From NCBI GenBank assembly GCA_037440525.1, contig JBBITW010000085.1, positions 1 to 15,097 of the forward strand: a DNA stretch of 15,097 nt, written 5' to 3'. Below are positions 1 to 6,428 of this stretch, one piece after another. The notes under the pieces were generated by a model. It searched no databases and was not told the DNA's origin. It saw nothing but the letters and a program-made list of their open reading frames with translations. The position numbers were made by a program, and so were the translations under genes. How positions within the stretch are numbered: position 1 is the first letter of the stretch; the number at the start of each line of letters is the position of its first letter. The DNA comes from JBBITW01 sp037440525. GTDB taxonomy: Bacteria; Desulfobacterota; BSN033; UBA1163.

Positions 1-2
1 TT

Positions 3-659
3 CTACCGTCCCCTTTGGATACGTTTAAGGTTCTAAAGGAAGGATTTATAAAAGATGGATGGTTACTATCGGACTTGAAGGATACAATGCTGGAACTCCT
101 TGCAGGATATATTTTTGCTATCTTATCTGGGTTAGTAATTGGTTTTATATTGGGAATGGATCGTTTTTTAAGAGAGGTCTTTGAACCCTTTGTCTTAAAT
201 ATCTATTCAATTCCGAAAGTTACACTTTTTCCAATTTTTTTATTTATTTTCGGATTGGGAATCAATTCAAAGATCGCCTTTGGTTTTTTTCATGGGGTAT
301 TTCCCGTTATTATTCTTACAATGGGTGCAATAAAAGATATAAAGGAAGTATATATTAAAGTAGGTAGGTCACTTAGGCTAAACCCTTTAAAAATTTTTAA
401 AGAGATTGTCTTTCCATCCATTTTACCCTCTCTTATGACTGGTTTGAGGCTTGGATTCAATATGTGTTTCATAGGAGTAATATTGGGGGAGATGGCAGCA
501 TCACGAAGTGGATTAGGATATATATTGATGAAATCAGAAGGGGCATTCTATATGGAAAAGATTTTATGTATCGTTATAGTTCTTGCAGTTATTGCCATTT
601 GTGTAAATCTTATCTATTACAATATTGAAAGGAAATTAGGAAGGTTAAGAGTGATATAG
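3..659 (+). CDS. ABC transporter permease, nitrate/sulfonate/taurine (SsuC/TauC) type, 5' end outside window
   Basis: Inner-membrane permease of an ABC importer of the NitT/TauT family. The frame is open to the window edge and reads LPSPLDTFK before the first TTG (position 15). That segment matches the usual 'P-S-P-x-x-T' near the N-terminus of this family, so the true start lies upstream and TTG 15 is probably internal. About 215 residues are visible, mostly hydrophobic helices. The cytoplasmic EAA-type loop that contacts the ATPase is recognisable as GRSLRLNPLKIFKEIVFP, followed by PSLMTGLRLGF and a family-typical GLGYIL. The ATPase and solute-binding partners are not in the window and are probably upstream. 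The substrate cannot be deduced. A DedA gene follows after 52 bp, probably in the same transcript. Confidence 0.88.
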   Translation, partial: LPSPLDTFKVLKEGFIKDGWLLSDLKDTMLELLAGYIFAILSGLVIGFILGMDRFLREVFEPFVLNIYSIPKVTLFPIFLFIFGLGINSKIAFGFFHGVFPVIILTMGAIKDIKEVYIKVGRSLRLNPLKIFKEIVFPSILPSLMTGLRLGFNMCFIGVILGEMAASRSGLGYILMKSEGAFYMEKILCIVIVLAVIAICVNLIYYNIERKLGRLRVI

Positions 660-711
660 AATTGAAACCTGATTTAATTTGATTGCAGGATCTTTTAATT
701 AAGGAGGGAGT

Positions 712-1353
712 TTGGTTTCAGAGATTACAAAGTGGATTATGGAGTTGATGAGGACCCATGGTCAAATCTCGGTATTTATAGGAGTTATTATAGAGCAGAT
801 TATTGTTCCAATTCCATCCCCTTTTATCATCATGGGCGCAGGGGCTATTCTCATTCTACCAACACTTTCAATCCCGGATGCCCTTATTCAAATTCTCTGG
901 ATAATTGTCTTTCCTGGCACAATAGCCTCAACGCTGGGTTCTTTTATAGGATATTCAATCAGCTATTATGGTGGGAAAGCCCTTGTAATAAGACTTCAAA
1001 ATTTTTTAAGGGTTGATTGGAAGGAGATAGAAAATTTAGAGAAAAGATTTCGTGGGAAGAGAGAAGCGCTTAGCCTGTTTCTTTCCAGGGCCATACCTGT
1101 CTTTCCTATCTCTCTGGTTTCAATATTTGCAGGCCTAATTCGGATTCCAGTAAAACCATTCACGATATATACCTTTTTGGGATCAATATTCAGATGCTTA
1201 TTTCTTGGTTTTGTTGGTTGGCAAGTAGGAGTGACTTATGAAAATGTTGCAGGCCGATTAGACTCCATAGAGACAATTGTTTCAATTTTAATGTTGTTTT
1301 TACTTTTTGGGATTCTGCTATATCTCTACTATAAATTTAGAAGATCAACTTGA
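712..1353 (+). CDS. DedA family (VTT/SNARE-associated domain) membrane protein
   Basis: Predicted integral inner-membrane protein of the DedA/VTT family. Members are implicated in lipid (undecaprenyl phosphate or phospholipid) translocation and membrane homeostasis. The length of 213 residues is normal. The N-terminal re-entrant motif is visible as E28-QIIVPIPSP, and the family block FLSRAIPVFPISLVSIFAG is followed by YTFLGSIFRCLFLGFVGWQVG, which holds the expected Arg, Pro and Gly positions. Several hydrophobic helices surround these blocks. The start is TTG at 712, chosen because AAGGAGGGAG (701-710) sits immediately upstream; no ATG fits that site. It lies between the ABC permease and the ferredoxin with short gaps, so co-transcription is likely. 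Specific substrate unknown. Confidence 0.87.
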   Translation: MVSEITKWIMELMRTHGQISVFIGVIIEQIIVPIPSPFIIMGAGAILILPTLSIPDALIQILWIIVFPGTIASTLGSFIGYSISYYGGKALVIRLQNFLRVDWKEIENLEKRFRGKREALSLFLSRAIPVFPISLVSIFAGLIRIPVKPFTIYTFLGSIFRCLFLGFVGWQVGVTYENVAGRLDSIETIVSILMLFLLFGILLYLYYKFRRST

Positions 1354-1406
1354 TTTGGAAGAAATGATTATGAATAATAATGAGAAAAAAGGAAAGGAGG
1401 ACGCTG

Positions 1407-1595
1407 ATGAAAGTTAAAGTGGATGAAGAAACCTGTATTGGATGTGAGGCATGTGTGGATACTTGTCCTGAGGTCTTTGAGATAGTGGATGATAAGGCCA
1501 GGGTCAAAGTGAATGAAGTTCCACCAGGTGCAATTGAGTCCTGCCGTGATGCAGCCGAAAATTGTCCTGTAGAAGCTATTCAGATCGAAGATTAG
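1407..1595 (+). CDS. [4Fe-4S] ferredoxin, single-cluster type
   Basis: Small soluble electron carrier of 62 residues. The N-terminal motif C10-IG-C13-EA-C16-VDT-C20-P and the C-terminal pair C46/C53-P match the single-cluster ferredoxins of Thermotoga and Desulfovibrio. In that family C10, C13, C16 and the last Cys bind the cluster, while the other two can form a disulphide. The arrangement therefore predicts one cluster, not two. I chose ATG 1407 over the in-frame ATG at 1380 because AAAGGAGG (1393-1400) lies at the right distance from 1407 and would fall inside the coding sequence of the longer form. The protein is acidic (pattern DEE, EIVDDKA, IED), as expected for a ferredoxin. A strong terminator follows 10 bp after the stop. 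Its partner enzyme is not evident here. Confidence 0.93.
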   Translation: MKVKVDEETCIGCEACVDTCPEVFEIVDDKARVKVNEVPPGAIESCRDAAENCPVEAIQIED

Positions 1596-1605
1596 GGTCT
1601 TTTAT

Positions 1606-1650
1606 AAAGAAGTGGTATCCTGTCTCGATAAGGGATACCACTTCTTTTTT
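1606..1650 (+). terminator. Rho-independent terminator, probably bidirectional
   Basis: A perfect 15-bp stem: AAAGAAGTGGTATCC (1606-1620) pairs with 1633-1647 around a 12-nt loop and runs into a T-rich end (TTTTTT, 1645-1650). It ends the ferredoxin transcript. The sigma gene on the opposite strand stops at 1666, and on that strand the stem is followed by a weaker T-rich run (TTTATAAAA). The same hairpin therefore probably serves both convergent units. Confidence 0.9.
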
Positions 1651-1665
1651 GGATATCTAATCTTA

Positions 1666-2958
1666 CTATTCAAAATATTCCTTAATCTCTTTGTAGCGAC
1701 TTGGATCCCTTAATCTCTCAAGGGCCTTTGCCTCAATTTGTCGAATTCTTTCTCGGCTGAGGCCAAACTGCCGTCCTATCTCTTCAAGGGTGCATTCTCC
1801 ATCTTCTCCTATCCCGAAACGGAGCCTCAGAATCCTTTCTTCTCTCGGGGAGAGGGTTGAAAGTAATTTCCTGATCTGGTTAACGAGATCCTTTTCAAGG
1901 AGAGAATCGCTTGGAGATAGGTTCTTCTCATCTGGAATTAAGTCTTCCAATGTGCTTTCTTCCTCCCCAATAGGTAGATCAAGGGAGATTGGTTCCTCAA
2001 TGAGGTTTAGTATCTTCTCCACATCATGCAGAGGTATCCCGCTATCCTTGGATAATTCCTGAGAGGTAGGTTCCCTGCCCAATTTCTTAACCAGATCCTT
2101 AAAGGATTTCATCAATTTCCCTTTAATCTCGAAGAGATAATTCGGGATTCGAATTGTTCTTGACTTTTCTGCAAAGGCCCTCAGAATGGCTGCTCTAATC
2201 CACCATGAGGCATAAGTGCTGAATTTATATCCTTTTGTATAGTCAAATTTTGCCATGGCCTGCATAAGACCAAGGTTACCTTCTTGAATCAGATCCAGAA
2301 AGGAAAGGCCTCGATTTGCATACCTTTTTGCAATACTTACAACAAGTCTGAGATTGGCCTGGATCAATTCGTTTTTTGCCTGTTGTGTTTCAAGCAAGGC
2401 TTGTTGGTATTGGTTCAATAATTTTTTATAGAGAAGAGTCTTTTCCTTGATCTCAGAGGGCTTTATTTTTGACCTTTTTCCATTCCTTCCCTTCGTCTTA
2501 TAACCTTGTCTACCTCCTTGGGGCCTTTTCCTTCCGTTTTTTGGGGAGACGGATTGATTGATGTAGGCCTTTAAACGGTTCGTCTTCATTTCAAGGGTTC
2601 TTAAATTACGTTCCCCCTCTTTTATCTTCTTGGCCAATTCAACTTCTTTCTCAGGTGTAAGAAGCTGAATTTTTTCAAGCCCCTTTAAATATTCAAAAGT
2701 TATATCGTGAGGTTGAAAAGGTATTTCTTCCTGAAGACCTTGCTCAACCCTTAGTTCATCTATTTCCTCAGGCGGGATCTCATCTTCTGAAGTTTGGAAA
2801 TCAAAATCCTCGATTATCTCCTCGAGCTCATCCGGGTTATATGCCAATGTTTGGATCGGGGAGATAGACCCAATCTCTTCACCAAATATAGAAGAAGGGG
2901 GTATCTGTTCGAGGGACAGATCTTCTTTCTTTTTCCCATTATTTTTATTCTGTTTCAC
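1666..2958 (-). CDS. Sigma-70 family RNA polymerase sigma factor, RpoD-like (group 1 or 2)
   Basis: Promoter-recognition subunit of RNA polymerase, 430 residues. Region 1.2 is at about 84-118 (EYLKGLEKIQLLTPEKEVELAK). Region 2 is at about 196-270 (ANLRLVVSIAKRYANRG, FLDLIQEGNLGLM, GYKFSTYASWWIR). Region 3 is at about 275-350. Region 4 is at about 362-420, with the helix-turn-helix TLEEIGRQFGLSRERIRQIEAKALERLR. The acidic N-terminus (1-80) resembles region 1.1 only loosely. About 80 residues separate regions 1.2 and 2, including a basic, glycine-rich stretch at 138-166; short sigmas lack this. In region 2.4 the E. coli RpoD residues Q437 and T440 correspond to A256 and L259. The start is GTG 2958 with AGGAAGGAG (2968-2976 on the complement). 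It could be the housekeeping factor or a second RpoD-like factor; the region 2.4 changes favour the latter. Confidence 0.9.
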   Translation of the reverse strand: MKQNKNNGKKKEDLSLEQIPPSSIFGEEIGSISPIQTLAYNPDELEEIIEDFDFQTSEDEIPPEEIDELRVEQGLQEEIPFQPHDITFEYLKGLEKIQLLTPEKEVELAKKIKEGERNLRTLEMKTNRLKAYINQSVSPKNGRKRPQGGRQGYKTKGRNGKRSKIKPSEIKEKTLLYKKLLNQYQQALLETQQAKNELIQANLRLVVSIAKRYANRGLSFLDLIQEGNLGLMQAMAKFDYTKGYKFSTYASWWIRAAILRAFAEKSRTIRIPNYLFEIKGKLMKSFKDLVKKLGREPTSQELSKDSGIPLHDVEKILNLIEEPISLDLPIGEEESTLEDLIPDEKNLSPSDSLLEKDLVNQIRKLLSTLSPREERILRLRFGIGEDGECTLEEIGRQFGLSRERIRQIEAKALERLRDPSRYKEIKEYFE

Positions 2959-2980
2959 AAAAATTTACTCCTTCCTACTT

Positions 2981-3028
2981 AAAAGAAAAAATCCCTTTCC
3001 ATCCTTGAATTGTGGAAAGGGTTTTTTT
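2981..3028 (-). terminator. Terminator-like hairpin in the sigma-factor leader (possible attenuator)
   Basis: CCCTTTCCA (2993-3001) and TGGAAAGGG (3013-3021) form a 9-bp stem with an 11-nt loop. On the minus strand it is followed by ATTTTTTCTTTT; on the plus strand by a run of eight T. No gene ends here on either strand. The hairpin lies between the predicted sigma promoter (3044-3072) and the ribosome binding site (2968-2976), which is where an intrinsic attenuator would be. That it regulates the sigma gene is inference. Confidence 0.6.
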
Positions 3029-3043
3029 TATTTTTAAAAAATA

Positions 3044-3072
3044 ATTATAACCCATTCCAATTGAATGGACAA
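3044..3072 (-). promoter_or_regulatory. Predicted sigma-70 promoter for the sigma-factor gene
   Basis: On the minus strand TTGTCC (-35, 3067-3072), a 17-bp spacer and a perfect TATAAT (-10, 3044-3049). Transcription would start near 3036-3038, giving a leader of about 80 nt that holds the terminator-like hairpin. The rest of the 338-bp gap between 2983 and 3320 is strongly AT-rich. Apart from this promoter, the hairpin and the opposite promoter at 3228-3256, I see nothing in it. Confidence 0.6.
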
Positions 3073-3227
3073 ATAAAATTTTAAATCAAAATCCACTTTT
3101 TCGCTTATATATTTAATATATGCAAAAAAACCTCCTTTGTCAAGCATTATTTTTTGTTAAAATAATTAAATAAAATCAAATACTTACAGATTTTTATCGA
3201 AATTACCTAAATTTATATGGGAATAAT

Positions 3228-3256
3228 TTGTGAATAAATGCACAGATATTTATATT
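3228..3256 (+). promoter_or_regulatory. Predicted sigma-70 promoter for the PHP/EamA/radical SAM operon
   Basis: TTGTGA (3228-3233), a 17-bp spacer and TATATT (3251-3256). The expected transcription start near 3263 lies just after the possible GTG start at 3261, which supports the downstream ATG at 3321 as the real start of the first gene. The AT-rich background makes chance matches common, so confidence is moderate. Confidence 0.45.
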
Positions 3257-3320
3257 TTTAGTGGTTGACTTTAAGAGACCCTTCTTTTATAAAAATGGTA
3301 TTGAAGAGGAGTTAACCATT

Positions 3321-4199
3321 ATGGGTTATGTTGATCTTCATCTTCATACTACGGCTTCTGATGGGGTATTGAGCCCTTCAGAGATCGTTAGATATGCAAA
3401 GACAAAAGGACTTCGGGCCATCGCTATTACAGACCACGATACTATCGAAGGTCTCGAAGAGGGGTTGGAAGAGGGCAGGAGATTGGATTTTGAGGTAATA
3501 CCAGGGGTAGAAATAAGTGCTGAGCATTCAAAGGGTTCTATGCACATATTGGGATTTATGATTGATATCCATTGCCCACTTCTTAATGAGAGGTTGGCAT
3601 ACCTTCAAAAGGCAAGGGCAGAAAGGAATCCAAAGATAGTGGAAAGATTAAATCAATTAGGAATAAATATTACCTACGAAGAGGTGCTTAAGGCCTCAGG
3701 AGGTGGACAGGTTGGAAGGCCCCATTTTGCACAGGTTCTTTTAGAGAAGGGATATGTAAAGAGTTTTCAAGAGGCCTTTGACCGATTTTTAAAGAAGGGT
3801 GCTCCTGCTTATATAGAGAAATTCAGGTTTACTCCAAAAGAGGCTTTAAATTTTATTAACGAAGCTGATGGAGTAGCGGTCCTTGGCCATCCAATTACTC
3901 TCGGTATCAATGGCTATAAAGAATTGGAGAATCTACTCGCAAACCTTATTGAAGATGGGCTCAAGGGAATCGAAGTCTATTACCCGGAACATTCCCCATC
4001 GGATATTATTAAATACAGAGAGATTGCTGAAAGATTTGGCCTTATCGAGACAGGTGGGACAGACTACCATGGTATTGAAAAGAATGGACTGGAGATTGGA
4101 ATTGGGAAAGGGGATATGAGGCTTCCATATTCCATTGTAGAGAATCTCAAAAAGATTAGAAATAATTCGATTAAGATTTTTAAAAATCAAAGGTATTGA
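3321..4199 (+). CDS. PHP-domain phosphoesterase, RNase AM / nucleoside 3',5'-bisphosphate phosphatase (YciV/TrpH) family
   Basis: Metal-dependent phosphoesterase of the PHP superfamily. Characterised relatives of this shape hydrolyse nucleoside 3',5'-bisphosphates or act as 5'-3' exoribonucleases that mature rRNA 5' ends (RNase AM). With ATG 3321 the protein has 292 residues, normal for the family. Metal-ligand motifs are all present: H7-L-H9, D14, the TDHDT motif (H39, D40), E64 in PGVEIS, H75, GHP (H190) and GTDYH (D248, H250). The insertion domain carries GRPHFA (133-137), also typical. ATG 3321 is chosen because AAGAGGAG (3304-3311) precedes it; the upstream GTG 3261 has no ribosome binding site and lies at the predicted transcription start. 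The next gene starts 11 bp after the stop, behind a GAGGAGG that overlaps that stop, so the two are probably co-translated. Confidence 0.92.
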   Translation: MGYVDLHLHTTASDGVLSPSEIVRYAKTKGLRAIAITDHDTIEGLEEGLEEGRRLDFEVIPGVEISAEHSKGSMHILGFMIDIHCPLLNERLAYLQKARAERNPKIVERLNQLGINITYEEVLKASGGGQVGRPHFAQVLLEKGYVKSFQEAFDRFLKKGAPAYIEKFRFTPKEALNFINEADGVAVLGHPITLGINGYKELENLLANLIEDGLKGIEVYYPEHSPSDIIKYREIAERFGLIETGGTDYHGIEKNGLEIGIGKGDMRLPYSIVENLKKIRNNSIKIFKNQRY

Positions 4200-4209
4200 G
4201 GAGGCAGAA

Positions 4210-4623
4210 TTGGTTATCCTTCTATTGATTATTACTACTCTTCTTTGGGGAACCACTCCCATTATTGAAAAAATGGGCCTGGCAAGGGTTGATCCCTTTG
4301 TTGGTGTTACCGTAAGAAGCACAATTGTAACTGTAATACTCTTATCCTTCACAATCTTATTGGGCAAGGGGAAGGCCCTTTTAGATCTGGATGGGAAAAG
4401 TATCCTTCTTTTCGGTTTGAGTGGTTTGATGGCAGGTTTTATTGGTATGTGGACATATTATACCGCTTTAAAAATGGGACCAACCTCAAAGATTGTTCCT
4501 ATTTCAGCCTGTTATCCATTGATTACAGCTCTCTTAAGTATATTAATCTTAAGAGAAGGGGTAACACTTGAAAGGATTATTGGAACTGCACTGATTGTTT
4601 CAGGGGTTTGGCTGGTAAGATAG
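4210..4623 (+). CDS. Half-size EamA/DMT superfamily transporter
   Basis: Small membrane protein of 137 residues with one EamA domain and about five hydrophobic helices. Family features are the N-terminal TTLLWGTTPIIEK and the C-terminal TSKIVPISACYPLITALLSILILREG, followed by IIGTALIVSGVWLVR. Most EamA transporters are about 300 residues with two such domains; single-domain forms like this one would have to act as dimers. The start is TTG 4210 with GAGGAGG overlapping the stop of the preceding PHP gene. The ends of the domain look intact, so I regard it as a genuine short form and not a truncation. The substrate (metabolite or drug, import or export) cannot be told. It shares the operon with the PHP and radical SAM genes. 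Confidence 0.85.
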   Translation: MVILLLIITTLLWGTTPIIEKMGLARVDPFVGVTVRSTIVTVILLSFTILLGKGKALLDLDGKSILLFGLSGLMAGFIGMWTYYTALKMGPTSKIVPISACYPLITALLSILILREGVTLERIIGTALIVSGVWLVR

Positions 4624-4661
4624 ATTTTATATCAAAATGGTTTTTCCGTAGGGGGTTGGAT

Positions 4662-4766
4662 ATGAAGAGACGCAATAAAACCAATAGATTGAAGGCATCA
4701 CTGAAGAGAAAGAATGTAAAAAGGTCACTAAGAAAGTCTAAAGGGGAAAGAAGGTATCCAACTTGA
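4662..4766 (+). CDS. 34-residue, highly basic small protein of unknown function
   Basis: Small reading frame coding for 34 residues, beginning MKRRNKTNRLKASLKRKN. By my count 16 of 34 residues are Lys or Arg and only one is acidic; there is no Cys and no hydrophobic segment. It starts with ATG 4662 behind AGGGGG (4650-4655). It ends with TGA at 4764-4766, which overlaps the TTG start of the radical SAM gene in the 4-base string TTGA. Such overlap is typical of translationally coupled genes and is the main reason to believe it is real. Composition suggests nucleic-acid or ribosome binding. A substrate peptide for the radical SAM enzyme is another possibility. I do not recognise a family, and the function is open. 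Confidence 0.6.
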   Translation: MKRRNKTNRLKASLKRKNVKRSLRKSKGERRYPT

Positions 4767-6061
4767 TCAGCAATTACCCTTACCTCTGCTTCTCAGATTC
4801 AAATGGTAAGGTTTTTAATCACCCTTATTTAAGAATGGCTGGTCGTTCTGGCAGTAGGTTTGTCCTCCCTGAGATTTCTGAGTTAATCCCTTTACCAAAG
4901 GGTAGTCAGCTCTTCACATTGCCACGAAGGATTCCAGTTGGATGGGATAGCGATAATAGTAAGTTCGTTTTTTTAAAGAGGATGAGATTAAATGGGGAGG
5001 ATGTAGAATGCACCGCCATAGCAGCCTTCCTACCTCCTGGATATGTTCGTACTTTGTTGCCTGCCACATGTAAGCAATCAGAGGCTCCACATCTCCCGTT
5101 ATGGGCGTACACTTCTGTAGGCTGGAAGGATGGGAGATTCTGGGCCTCAGGAATATTGATCGACCAAAACCCCCATTGGAATCCAAAATATTTTGAAAAT
5201 GACAATATTTTAAAATGTAAGGTAAGGCTTTTTCTGAATAGAGAGCCCAAAAATCGACTCCTGAGACAGCTTGCTCAATGTGCCCTAAATTATCATTGTT
5301 TTGCAGCTAAGAATCTTTTCTTTCGAAGGTGGGAATGCCCGTTGCCTACTTCTCCATCATGCAATGCAGAATGTTTGGGCTGTATTTCGCTTCAACCCTC
5401 AGAATGCTGCCCTGCATCACAGGAAAGGATAAACTTTGTTCCAACTGTTGAAGAGGTTGTGAATGTTGCCTTACCCCATTTGAAGAAGGCAGAGGATGCG
5501 ATTGTCAGTTTTGGTCAGGGTTGTGAGGGAGAACCATTAATGCAGTGGAGATTACTTGAAAGATCCATCCAAAAACTTCGTGATGAAACAGATCGGGGGA
5601 CGATAAATTTGAATACGAATGGGAGCTTCCCTGAGAGGATTAAAAAATTATGTGCTTCGGGACTTGATAGCATACGTATCACCCTGAACAGCGCAATTCC
5701 AAAACATTTTGATCGTTATCACAGACCAAGAGGATACACATTAAAGGATGTGGTTGATTCTCTCATCCGGGCAAAGGAGGAAGGTGTATATACTTCAATC
5801 AATCTACTTGTTTTCCCGGGCTTTACGGACAGGGAGAGGGAAGTGGAAGGACTCATCAAATTGGTGAGAAAGACAGAGATTGATCTGATTCAGATGCGAA
5901 ACCTGAATATCGATCCAGACCTCTACCTTCAGGTGATGGGTAAGGGAAAGGGAGTCGGGATTTCTAAGATGATAGAAATCCTAAGAAGAGAATTTCCGAG
6001 GCTTAAATTCGGTTATTTCAATAGAACAAAAGAGAATTTTAATTTACCTTTTCAGCTATGA
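4763..6061 (+). CDS. Radical SAM protein of unknown function
   Basis: Radical S-adenosylmethionine enzyme of 432 residues. The cluster motif is C200-NAE-C204-LG-C207 (CxxxCxxC), followed by SFGQGCEGEP (the GGE-like SAM-binding element), INLNTNGS and GLDSIRITLNS, in the order expected of a radical SAM barrel. About 195 residues precede the motif and form a separate domain with conserved-looking aromatic and proline motifs (LPLWAYTSVGWKDGRFWASG). Extra cysteines lie just after the motif (PSECCPASQERI). There is no SPASM-type C-terminal Cys cluster. My impression is that this architecture recurs in Desulfobacterota and relatives, but I know of no assigned reaction. The start is TTG 4763, which overlaps the stop of the basic 34-residue protein, with GGGGAAAGAAGG (4743-4754) upstream. 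The 3' end overlaps the methyltransferase remnant tail-to-tail by 23 bp. Confidence 0.88.
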   Translation: MISNYPYLCFSDSNGKVFNHPYLRMAGRSGSRFVLPEISELIPLPKGSQLFTLPRRIPVGWDSDNSKFVFLKRMRLNGEDVECTAIAAFLPPGYVRTLLPATCKQSEAPHLPLWAYTSVGWKDGRFWASGILIDQNPHWNPKYFENDNILKCKVRLFLNREPKNRLLRQLAQCALNYHCFAAKNLFFRRWECPLPTSPSCNAECLGCISLQPSECCPASQERINFVPTVEEVVNVALPHLKKAEDAIVSFGQGCEGEPLMQWRLLERSIQKLRDETDRGTINLNTNGSFPERIKKLCASGLDSIRITLNSAIPKHFDRYHRPRGYTLKDVVDSLIRAKEEGVYTSINLLVFPGFTDREREVEGLIKLVRKTEIDLIQMRNLNIDPDLYLQVMGKGKGVGISKMIEILRREFPRLKFGYFNRTKENFNLPFQL

Positions 6062-6299
6062 GGCTTGCAACAGCCTTTTTCCTTCCACCCTCCCTAAAAA
6101 TTCCTTCACGATAGAAGAGGATTCTTAGATCTCTGAAGAGATTCAGAAGTTCGTTGTGTTTTAAGAGATATCGAGAATTTTTAGGCCCCCCTGTGCCGAG
6201 CTCCATCTGGTCAAGAATATAGGTTTCGAAGATTACCATTCCTCCTCTCTTTAATCCCCCTACCTCCTCAGTCATTTCAAGACTTTTTAGAGACATCAA
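6039..6299 (-). pseudogene. C-terminal remnant of a class I SAM-dependent methyltransferase
   Basis: The frame codes for up to 86 residues. From residue 16 (about position 6254) it reads LKRGGMVIFETYILDQMELGTG, then NSRYLLKHNELLNLFRDLRIL and KKAVASLIAEK. That is the usual last third of a TehB-like or small class I methyltransferase, from the post-motif 'LKPGG' onward. The SAM-binding part (a glycine-rich D-x-x-x-G-x-G motif) should lie about 100 residues upstream but is absent; the frame stays open into the gap yet shows no homology. There is no convincing ribosome binding site at the TTG (6299). The breakpoint coincides with a sequence similar to a repeat at 12439-12458. I infer 5' truncation by deletion or rearrangement. 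A short functional protein is possible but unlikely. Confidence 0.65.
6269..6288. repeat. 20-bp repeat, copy 1
   Basis: CAGTCATTTCAAGACTTTTT here matches CAGTCATTTCAGGATTTTTT at 12439-12458 in 18 of 20 positions, with weaker similarity to the left. It lies at the point where homology of the methyltransferase remnant ends. Chance similarity in AT-rich DNA cannot be excluded. Confidence 0.35.
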
Positions 6300-6372
6300 A
6301 TAGGAGGAGCTAAATCTAAATCTTAAAAGAATATTAGGCTCAAGATCAAGAATTTTATTTGCTGAAGATAAT

Positions 6373-6400
6373 TTGAAAATATTTATATATGTGATAAAAT
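6373..6400 (+). promoter_or_regulatory. Predicted promoter of the AbfD-like/ADH/PyrK/PyrD operon
   Basis: TTGAAA (-35, 6373-6378), a 16-bp spacer and TAAAAT (-10, 6395-6400). The -10 element is preceded by TGA, giving an extended -10 pattern. Both hexamers match consensus in five of six positions. Transcription would start near 6407, leaving a leader of about 22 nt with AGGAGG at 6417-6422. Confidence 0.6.
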
Positions 6401-6428
6401 TTAGTAAAAATTTTTCAGGAGGATTTAA

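Noticed and set aside
1380..1406. N-terminal extension of the ferredoxin (MRKKERRTL)
   Set aside because: The ribosome binding site for ATG 1407 lies within it, and the family begins at M-K-V-x-V-D; the longer form is atypical.
3261..3320. GTG start 20 codons upstream of the PHP gene
   Set aside because: No ribosome binding site, position coincides with the predicted transcription start, and the PHP domain begins directly at ATG 3321.
3933..4367. 144-codon open frame on the minus strand across the PHP and EamA genes
   Set aside because: It is antisense to two well-supported genes, and its sequence shows no recognisable domain; low-complexity shadow of real coding frames.
4906..5250. 114-codon open frame on the minus strand inside the radical SAM gene
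   Set aside because: Antisense to the N-terminal domain of the radical SAM gene; no protein-like motifs.
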